Shown: piece by piece, positions 17,127 to 23,188 of the stretch
Layout of the letters: the number at the start of each line of letters is the position of its first letter
Position numbering within the stretch: position 1 is the first letter of the stretch
Assembly: GCF_913063425.1 (NCBI RefSeq)
Contig: NZ_CAJXYK010000054.1
Location: 1-35,783 of the forward strand
Direction: 5' to 3'
Source of the DNA: an uncultured Thiohalocapsa sp.
Lineage (GTDB): Bacteria > Pseudomonadota > Gammaproteobacteria > Chromatiales > Chromatiaceae
Length of the DNA: 35,783 nt
Position numbers and translations under genes: made by a program
The notes under the pieces: model-generated
Seen by the model: only the letters and a program-made list of their open reading frames with translations
What the model was told of the DNA's origin: nothing
Database searches by the model: none

Positions 17127-17270
17127 TCAGAACCAGGGCTGATAGACCCAAGTCACCACGTGGACCACGGTCGCGATCATGACCCAGCTCCACACGCCAT
17201 GCTTCCAGTGCTCATGGAATTCTTTTGCTTGCTCGTCGGTGAGGCCCGACAGGTTCTTGGATTCGGCCAT
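17127..17270 (-). CDS. pucB: LH2 antenna beta subunit, copy 2
   Basis: Translation gives 47 residues, MAESKNLSGLTDEQ... to WVYQPWF, identical to the beta chain of copy 1. His37 binds bacteriochlorophyll and Trp46 is at His+9. The start at 17270 has the same upstream context as copy 1 (GGAGG, then TTATTTCG before ATG). It forms an operon with pucA copy 2. Confidence 0.95.
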   Translation of the reverse strand: MAESKNLSGLTDEQAKEFHEHWKHGVWSWVMIATVVHVVTWVYQPWF

Positions 17271-17404
17271 CGAAATAACCTCCGAAACGGAACTTCACTA
17301 TCGGCACGGTTGCCGTGCCGCCAAGGCCCCGCCGGCGCTGTGGCCGCCCGCTGCCGGGAGCCTTGGGCTCCGGTGTTGGGCCGGCCGCGACGACGCGGCA
17401 CAGG

Positions 17405-17448
17405 TGTTAGTCTAACCTGACATCAGGATGTGTCAAGGTCGATTTACA
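17405..17448 (-). promoter_or_regulatory. pucBA copy 2 promoter with tandem PpsR/CrtJ-type sites
   Basis: The palindromes TGTCAAGGTCGATTTACA (17431-17448) and TGTTAGTCTAACCTGACA (17405-17422) are 8 bp apart. The first is identical to that of copy 1 and the second differs by one base. On the minus strand the promoter reads TTGACA (complement of 17431-17436), 16-bp spacer, TAGACT (complement of 17409-17414). The block was copied with the operon or is under strong constraint. Confidence 0.82.
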
Positions 17449-17597
17449 CAAAATCTCAAGTGAATTGTCGCGGTGTAGCCGGATGCTGACAGATCAGGAC
17501 TGTCGACCACCCACTGCTGAGCGGAGCGCGGCAGAGACGGGCTCACCGCAGTCATGCAAGGTCGCGGCACACCTCAGGCCAGTGAGCAGTTGCCATG

Positions 17598-17651
17598 GGC
17601 GGACTGAAGTCCGCCATCCCCAGGGTGCCGACTGAAGTCGGCGGCCCCGGG
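17598..17651 (+). repeat. Two hairpin units with ACT..AGT stems
   Basis: GGCGGACT-GA-AGTCCGCC (17598-17615) is followed by ATCCCCAGG, and GCCGACT-GA-AGTCGGC (17627-17642) by GGCCCCGGG. The layout matches arrays A-E but the stem sequences are different and fully paired. Apart from this and the GGGGCT run, I see no gene from 17449 to 17969. Confidence 0.7.
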
Positions 17652-17903
17652 ACGGCCTCGCGACGGCATGCGTGGGCTTGTCTGAATAAGAGGCCGATGG
17701 GCGACGCGGACAGGCTGCTGCGGCTGCTCGCGGTGCAGCCGACGCCCGGGGGATCGGGGCCGGCTGCGGCGGTCGCGCCCGGGCGGGGCGGGGCTGGGAG
17801 GCCGGGTTTGGGGGCAGGCCCGGCGGATGGGCTGCTGCCCAGCCGCCGGCCCAGCCGCCGGCCCAGACTGGGACCCAGACCGGGGCCCAGACTGGGACTC
17901 AGA

Positions 17904-17951
17904 CTGGGGCTGGGGCTGGGGCTGGGGCTGGGGCTGGGGCTGGGGCTGGGG
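17904..17951 (+). repeat. (CTGGGG)8 hexanucleotide repeat
   Basis: Eight perfect tandem copies of CTGGGG follow a degenerate GGGCCCAGACTGGGAC region. The repeat lies 18 bp downstream of the stop codon of the gene at 17970-18440. The plus strand has regularly spaced G-runs and could form G-quadruplexes; the length is likely to vary by slippage. Confidence 0.9.
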
Positions 17952-17969
17952 CTGCGGCGGACACCACCC

Positions 17970-18440
17970 TCACCAGGCGTTGAACCACCATTTGGCCAGG
18001 AAGATGATGCTGACGAAGATCAGCATCGCCGTGGCGCCGACCTTGCCGAAGAACAGGGCATTGCCGAACATGGCGCGCCAGACACCGGCGATGGCCTCGG
18101 CGCCGCCGTCGATCATGCCGGGGCTGTCGTCCGCGGACGTGCGTGCGGCGACGCTCGCGCCGGCCGAAGCACCGGCCGAAGCACCGGCCGGCGCCGGGTT
18201 GGAGGCGGGCTCCACCCGCGGCTCGGCGGCGATGAGCGCGTAGGGCGCGGTGCGGGTGACCTTGAAGAACTCGATCTCGGACTCGGCACCCGCCTTCTCG
18301 ATGACGACGAACTCCGTGTCCGCGTCCAGGTGCTTGTCCTCGGCGAACATCAGCGCGAACGCCTCCATGTCCTCGGCCTCACTGATGTACTCCCAGGTCT
18401 TGATCTTCTCAGGCCAGGTTCGTCTTGCTGCATAGCGCAT
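17970..18440 (-). CDS. Unrecognised photosynthesis-linked membrane protein
   Basis: This 156-residue protein matches no family I recognise. Residues 1-72 form a charged soluble domain (MRYAARRTWPEKIKTW..., rich in Glu and aromatic residues). Next comes a low-complexity linker with ASAGASAGAS repeats (about 77-105). A C-terminal membrane helix ends in IFLAKWWFNAW. The ATG at 18440 has GAGGAG 8 nt upstream. It is divergent from crtD-like gene 1, and the two tandem TGT-N12-ACA sites at 18582-18625 lie between them. It therefore probably belongs to the same regulon as the antenna and carotenoid genes. A role in the photosynthetic membrane or in carotenoid handling is inference only. Confidence 0.78.
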   Translation of the reverse strand: MRYAARRTWPEKIKTWEYISEAEDMEAFALMFAEDKHLDADTEFVVIEKAGAESEIEFFKVTRTAPYALIAAEPRVEPASNPAPAGASAGASAGASVAARTSADDSPGMIDGGAEAIAGVWRAMFGNALFFGKVGATAMLIFVSIIFLAKWWFNAW

Positions 18441-18581
18441 GGCTCGCTCCTCTTTCGCTGGAAACCTTGTCGCAGTGGGCGGCGACGTGGTGCCCGACAC
18501 ATCGCCCAAGGCCTCGGGGACCCGACTCGAACGGGGCGGATGCGGTGTTGGTTGCGCCCCGTCAGTGGGCACCCCGCCGGC

Positions 18582-18625
18582 TGTCGTGTAGTCTGGACAC
18601 GATCAGGTGTCTAGTAGGATAGACA
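18582..18625 (+). promoter_or_regulatory. crtD-like operon promoter with tandem PpsR/CrtJ-type sites
   Basis: TGTCGTGTAGTCTGGACA (18582-18599) and TGTCTAGTAGGATAGACA (18608-18625) are both TGT-N12-ACA palindromes, 8 bp apart as in the two puc promoters. A weak sigma-70 match (TGGACA, 15-bp spacer, TAGGAT) overlaps them on the plus strand. The site lies 37 bp upstream of crtD-like gene 1 and about 140 bp from the divergent membrane protein gene. Confidence 0.78.
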
Positions 18626-18662
18626 CTGGAGCAAAGGCTAACGCAACTAGGGTCAAGACGGC

Positions 18663-20180
18663 ATGCCCGGGCTCAATAAACGCGTCATCATCATCGGTGC
18701 CGGCATGGGGGGGCTCGCCGCCGCGCTGAAGCTCGCCCTGCGCGGCGTCGAGGTCACCGTGCTGGAGGGCGGCCACCGCCCCGGCGGCAAGCTGCGCGAG
18801 CAGCACAAGGGCGACAAGTCCTTCTACACCGGGCCTACGGTGCTCACCATGCCGTGGGTGTTCGAGGAGATCTTCGCCGAGGCCGGCACCAGCTTCCGCG
18901 AGCGGGTCAAGCTGCACTGCTCCGAGGTGCTGGCGCGCCACGCCTGGAGCCGGGACGAGCGCCTGGACCTGTACGGCGACCACGAGCGCTCCGCCGAGGC
19001 CATCGCCGAGTTCGCCGGCGCCGCGGAGGCGGACGGCTTCCGCCGCTTCGCCGCCCATGCCAAGCGCGTCTACGAGGCGCTGGACGGCCCCTTCATCCGC
19101 TCCTCGCAGCCGACGCCCATCACCATCTTCGGGCGCTTCGGCTGGAACGGCCTGAGCGAGCTGATGCGCATCAAGGCGGTGCTCACGCTCTGGCAGGCGC
19201 TCGGGCAGTACTTCAAGGACCCGCGCCTGAAGCAGCTCTTCGGCCGCTATGCCACTTATGTGGGCGCCTCGCCCTACCGGGCGCCGGCGACGCTGATGCT
19301 GGTGGCGGACGTGGAAAGCCGCGGCGTCTACGCCGTGGACGGCGGCATCCACCAGCTGCCGGAGGCGCTCGCCAAGCTGGCGGAGGAGAACGGCGCGAGC
19401 ATCCGCTATGGCGCAAGCGTGGCGGAGATCCTGGTGAAGAACGGCAAGGCCCGCGGCGTGCTGCTGGACGACGGCGAGCGGCTCGACGCCGACGCCGTCA
19501 TCTGCAACGCCGATGCGGCAGCCCTCGGCGCCGGCCTGTTCGGCGAGCAGGCGCGCCAGGCGGTGGCGCCGATTCCGGCGGCCAAGCGCTCCCACTCGGT
19601 GGTCACCTGGAACCTGGTGGCCCGCCCGCAGGGCTTCCCGATGCACTATCACAACGTCTTCTTCCCGCCGGACTACAAGGCGGAGTTCAAGGCTATCTTC
19701 GACGAGCTGCACCTGCCGCGGGACCCGACTGTCTACATCTGCGCGCAGGACCGCGGCGACCCGGACGCGCCGCCGCCGACCGAGCCCGAGCGCCTGCTGC
19801 TGGTGGTGAACGCCCCGGCCCGCGGCGACACGGAGACCATCCCGGAGGCCGACATCCGCCGCTGCGAGGCGAGCGTCATGCAGCTGCTCGGGCACTGCGG
19901 CCTCACCCTGGCCGACAGCGAGGAGATCGCCATCACCACGCCGACGCACTTCGAGCAGGCCTACCCCGCCTCGGGCGGTGCCGTGTTCGGGCGCGTCAAC
20001 CACGGCTGGTGGGGCTCCTTCGACCGCCCCGGCACGGTCACCAAGGTGCCCGGCCTCTACACCGCCGGCGGCAGCGCCCATCCCGGCCCCGGCATTCCCA
20101 TGGCCTCCCTCTCCGGGCGCCTGGCGGCAGACCGGGTGCTGGCAGACCTGGGGGCCGGCGACGGGCGCGGGGCAGCCTGA
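18663..20180 (+). CDS. CrtD-type carotenoid desaturase/ketolase paralogue 1 (CruO or CruS candidate)
   Basis: This 505-residue flavoprotein belongs to the CrtI/CrtD superfamily. The FAD motif VIIIGAGMGGLAAALKLAL is at 8-26. The substrate-channel segment YATYVGASPYRAPATL and the C-terminal signature GGSAHPGPGIPMASLSGRLA are both intact. CrtD enzymes introduce a 3,4-double bond into 1-hydroxy carotenoids. In the okenone producer Thiodictyon, however, two CrtD paralogues were shown to be the ketolases CruO and CruS. Since two paralogues precede crtC here, one of those functions is likely. Which paralogue is which cannot be decided by eye. It is the first gene of the unit controlled by the tandem palindromes. 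Confidence 0.85.
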   Translation: MPGLNKRVIIIGAGMGGLAAALKLALRGVEVTVLEGGHRPGGKLREQHKGDKSFYTGPTVLTMPWVFEEIFAEAGTSFRERVKLHCSEVLARHAWSRDERLDLYGDHERSAEAIAEFAGAAEADGFRRFAAHAKRVYEALDGPFIRSSQPTPITIFGRFGWNGLSELMRIKAVLTLWQALGQYFKDPRLKQLFGRYATYVGASPYRAPATLMLVADVESRGVYAVDGGIHQLPEALAKLAEENGASIRYGASVAEILVKNGKARGVLLDDGERLDADAVICNADAAALGAGLFGEQARQAVAPIPAAKRSHSVVTWNLVARPQGFPMHYHNVFFPPDYKAEFKAIFDELHLPRDPTVYICAQDRGDPDAPPPTEPERLLLVVNAPARGDTETIPEADIRRCEASVMQLLGHCGLTLADSEEIAITTPTHFEQAYPASGGAVFGRVNHGWWGSFDRPGTVTKVPGLYTAGGSAHPGPGIPMASLSGRLAADRVLADLGAGDGRGAA

Positions 20181-20347
20181 GCCTCCGCTCGGCCGTCCCC
20201 GCACCACTGCCGCTCTACCGCCGCGCCCCGCACCCATGCCCGAGCCCCAGCGCGCCCGTCCACCGGCGCCCCGCCCCACCCGCGCTGCCGCAGTCCGCGG
20301 CGGCGTGCGCGCCGGCACCTGCCTGCGCCGACACCCGGCACCTTGCC

Positions 20348-21832
20348 ATGGCTGAGCACCACGTCGTCATCATCGGTGCGGGCATGGGCGGCCTCGCCGC
20401 CGCCCTGCGCCTCGCCGCCCGCGGGCTGCGCGTCACCGTGCTGGAGCGCGCGCTCAAGCCCGGCGGCAAGATGCGCGAGGTGGCGGTGAACGGTGCCCTG
20501 GTGGACTCGGGGCCGACGGTGGTCACCATGCGCGAGGTCTTCGAGGACCTGTTCGACGCGGCGGGCACGAGCCTCGCCGACCACCTGACCCTGCGCCCGG
20601 CGGACATCCTCGCCCGCCACGCCTGGAGCGCCGGGGAGCGCCTGGACCTCTATGCCGACATCGAGCGCTCGGTGGAGGCCATCGGCGACTTCGCAGGCAG
20701 CCGGCAGGCGCAGCTGTTCCGGGACTTCTGCGCCCGGGCGGACGACATGTTCCGCACCCTGGAGCGCGCCTTCATCCACGAGCCGGCACCGACGCCGCTG
20801 TCTTTGGTGCTGGACTCGGGGCTGATTCCGGTGGCGCGCCTCAAGCCCTACTCCACCCTGTGGCAGGACCTGGGCCGCTTCTTCCCGGATGAGCGCCTGC
20901 GCCAGCTCTTCGGCCGCTACGCCACCTACGTCGGCTCCTCGCCCTTCCGCGCCCCGCCCACCCTCGGCATCGTCGCGCACGTGGAGCTGGGCGGGGTCTG
21001 GCTGGTGGAGGGCGGCATCCACCGGCTGCCCGCGGCCCTTGCCGCCCTGGCAGAGGCACACGGGGTGACCCTGCGCTACGGCAGCCCCGTGGCCGAGGTG
21101 CTGGTGCGCCACGGGCGTGCGGCGGGCGTACGCCTCGCCGACGGTGAGCAGATCGCCGCCGATGCCGTGCTCTGCAACGCCGACAGTGCCGCCCTCGCGG
21201 CGGGGCTTTTCGGGCGCAGGCCGCGGCGCGCGGTGCGCCGGCACGGTGTGAAGGCGCGCTCGCTGTCGGCGGTGACCTTCAGCGTCTGCGCGCCCACGTC
21301 CGGCTTCCCGCTGGTGCGGCACAATGTCTTCTTCAGCCGGGACTATCCCGGGGAGTTCGCGGCCATCTTCGAGCAGGGGCGCCTGCCGGACGAGCCGACG
21401 GTGTATGTCTGCGCCCAGGACCGCGGCGACGACGGCGGCGCGCCGGACGGCCCGGAGCGCCTGCTGTGCCTGGTGAACGCCCCGCCCCGCGGCGACATTC
21501 AACCCTTCGATGCCGGAGAAATCGAGCAATGCGAGGAGCACACCTTCAACCTCCTGGCCCGCTGCGGCCTGCAGGTGGACCTGGCGCCGGAGCGCCGGGT
21601 CATCACCACGCCCACGGAGTTCGAGCACCTGTTCCCGGCGACGGGGGGCGCCCTGTACGGGCGCACGTCCCATGGCTGGCAGGGGCCGTTCAGCCGCTCG
21701 GGGGCGCGCTCGAAGGTGCCGCGGCTGTATCTGGCGGGGGGCAGCGTGCATCCGGGCCCGGGGGTGCCGATGGCGGCGATCTCCGGGCGCCTGGCGGCGG
21801 AGGCGATGCTCGCGGACCTGAGCTCGACCTGA
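20348..21832 (+). CDS. CrtD-type carotenoid desaturase/ketolase paralogue 2 (CruO or CruS candidate)
   Basis: This 494-residue protein is co-linear with paralogue 1. Shared features include VVIIGAGMGGLAAALRLAA near the N-terminus, the FGRYATYVGSSPFRAP segment, YVCAQDRGDDGG and the C-terminal GGSVHPGPGVPMAAISGRLA. The two probably arose by tandem duplication and then diverged. A 167-bp spacer without a gene separates them. The stop codon overlaps the start of crtC (CTGA), so the two are probably translationally coupled. In the okenone pathway the acyclic end group must be hydrated, methylated and ketolated; this gene, its paralogue and crtC would cover the steps other than methylation. No crtF methyltransferase is in the window. 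Confidence 0.85.
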   Translation: MAEHHVVIIGAGMGGLAAALRLAARGLRVTVLERALKPGGKMREVAVNGALVDSGPTVVTMREVFEDLFDAAGTSLADHLTLRPADILARHAWSAGERLDLYADIERSVEAIGDFAGSRQAQLFRDFCARADDMFRTLERAFIHEPAPTPLSLVLDSGLIPVARLKPYSTLWQDLGRFFPDERLRQLFGRYATYVGSSPFRAPPTLGIVAHVELGGVWLVEGGIHRLPAALAALAEAHGVTLRYGSPVAEVLVRHGRAAGVRLADGEQIAADAVLCNADSAALAAGLFGRRPRRAVRRHGVKARSLSAVTFSVCAPTSGFPLVRHNVFFSRDYPGEFAAIFEQGRLPDEPTVYVCAQDRGDDGGAPDGPERLLCLVNAPPRGDIQPFDAGEIEQCEEHTFNLLARCGLQVDLAPERRVITTPTEFEHLFPATGGALYGRTSHGWQGPFSRSGARSKVPRLYLAGGSVHPGPGVPMAAISGRLAAEAMLADLSST

Positions 21833-22746
21833 GCGTCCCCTCCCGCGGCTATGCCTGGTGGTACGTCGACGCCCTGAGCGACGACGGCAAGCACGGGCTG
21901 ACCCTCATCGCCTTCATCGGCAGCGTCTTCTCGCCGTACTATTTCAAGGGCCGCAAGCGCGGCGCAGAAGACCCGCGGGACTATGTCTCGCTGAACGTCT
22001 GTCTGTACGGCGGGGAGCGGCGCTGGACCATGACCGAGCGCCGCGCCGGCTCACTGACGCAGAGCGCATCGACGCTGGGCATCGGCCCGAGCCGTCTGCA
22101 CTGGGACTGGGACCAGGGGCTCACCATCGCCATCGACGAGGTCGGCACCCCCATCCCGCAACGGGTGCGCGGGCGCGTGCATCTGAAGCCCCACTTCATC
22201 AACGAGCAGGTGTTCACGCTCGATGACGCCGGCCGCCACCGCTGGCGCCCGGTGGCGCCGAGCGCCCGGGTGGAGGTGGAGCTGCAAAAACCGGAGCTGC
22301 GCTGGAGCGGCCACGCCTATTTCGACCGCAACTGGGGCGACGAGCCCATCGAGGACGGCTTCGTCTATTGGGATTGGTCCCGAGGTGAGCTGGGCGAGCA
22401 GGAGAGCGCCATCCTCTACAACATGGACCGCCGCCACGGCGGGCAGAAGCAGCTGGCGCTGCGCTTCTCCCCGCAAGGGGTCGAGGCGTTCGAGCCGCCG
22501 CCGAATCATCGCCTGCCGCGCACCCCCATCTGGCAGGTGCCCCGCGGCAGCCAGGCGGACGCCGAGCGCCCGCCCAAGGTCGCCAAGACGCTTGAGGACA
22601 CGCCCTTCTACTCCCGCTCGGTCATCGACACCCATCTGCTCGGTCGCCCGCTGACCGCGGTGCACGAGAGCCTGTCGCTGAACCGCTTCCGCTCCCCCAT
22701 CGTGCAGCACATGCTGCCGTACCGGATGCCGCGGCGGCGCAGGTGA
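21829..22746 (+). CDS. crtC: Carotenoid 1,2-hydratase CrtC
   Basis: CrtC adds water across the C1-C2 bond of acyclic (psi) carotenoid ends. The 305-residue protein starts with the conserved GYAWWYVDALSDDGKHGL block, then IAFIGSVFSPYY. The later segment AYFDRNWGDEPIEDGFVYWDWSR is also typical. No ATG, GTG or TTG exists in frame between the deep overlap at 21466 and the conserved N-terminal block. The best start is CTG at 21829, which overlaps the stop codon of the preceding gene as CTGA. The homologues I know start only about 10-15 residues before GYAWWY, which agrees with this position. The exact start is inferred. Confidence 0.9.
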   Translation: MSVPSRGYAWWYVDALSDDGKHGLTLIAFIGSVFSPYYFKGRKRGAEDPRDYVSLNVCLYGGERRWTMTERRAGSLTQSASTLGIGPSRLHWDWDQGLTIAIDEVGTPIPQRVRGRVHLKPHFINEQVFTLDDAGRHRWRPVAPSARVEVELQKPELRWSGHAYFDRNWGDEPIEDGFVYWDWSRGELGEQESAILYNMDRRHGGQKQLALRFSPQGVEAFEPPPNHRLPRTPIWQVPRGSQADAERPPKVAKTLEDTPFYSRSVIDTHLLGRPLTAVHESLSLNRFRSPIVQHMLPYRMPRRRR

Positions 22747-22776
22747 CCGGCGCCCTGCCCCCGGGCACAGAGCACC

Positions 22777-23109
22777 GTGGCTGACATGCCGGGCGGCGTC
22801 GGGCCGCTGCTGGCGGCGGCCTTCCAGAGCGGCCTCATCGCCGACCTGATCGTGCTGCTGCTGCTGGCGGAGGCGGCGCTGCTCTGGTGGCTCAAGGCCA
22901 GGCGCGACGTCGGCCCGGGCCTGGGCGCGGTCTGGCCCACGCTGGTGTCCGGCGTGCTGCTGCTGCTCGCGATCCGCACCGCGCTCACCGGCGCCTATTG
23001 GGGGGTGACCGCGCTGCTGCTTGGGCTGGCGGGCCTCTCGCACCTGCTGGACCTGGCGCTGCGGGCACGCCGCGAGCGCTTGCGGGCAACGCCCACCCCG
23101 GAGATGTAA
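22777..23109 (+). CDS. Small membrane protein at end of carotenoid operon
   Basis: A 110-residue protein with three hydrophobic segments (about 10-35, 48-66 and 68-88) and a basic C-terminal tail (ALRARRERLR). I do not recognise the family. The GTG at 22777 is given as start; the ATG at 22786 is equally possible, and neither has a strong ribosome-binding site. It lies 30 bp after crtC on the same strand and before the hairpin at 23130-23153, so it is probably the last gene of the carotenoid unit. Confidence 0.6.
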   Translation: MADMPGGVGPLLAAAFQSGLIADLIVLLLLAEAALLWWLKARRDVGPGLGAVWPTLVSGVLLLLAIRTALTGAYWGVTALLLGLAGLSHLLDLALRARRERLRATPTPEM

Positions 23110-23127
23110 GCGGCGCAGCCGGCTGCC

Positions 23128-23187
23128 TCGCGACACCGCTCCCGCGGTGTCGCGCTTCTGCAGGCGCTCTGCGCCCCGTGGCAGCGC
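23128..23187. repeat. Dispersed two-hairpin element at convergent gene ends (copy 1)
   Basis: A perfect 10-bp stem (GCGACACCGC 23130-23139, loop TCCC, GCGGTGTCGC 23144-23153) is followed by a second inverted motif, GGCGCTCTGCGCC. A related sequence occurs at 32056-32116. It sits between the carotenoid unit and the convergent TPR gene, and may terminate both. Confidence 0.65.
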
Positions 23188-23188
23188 C

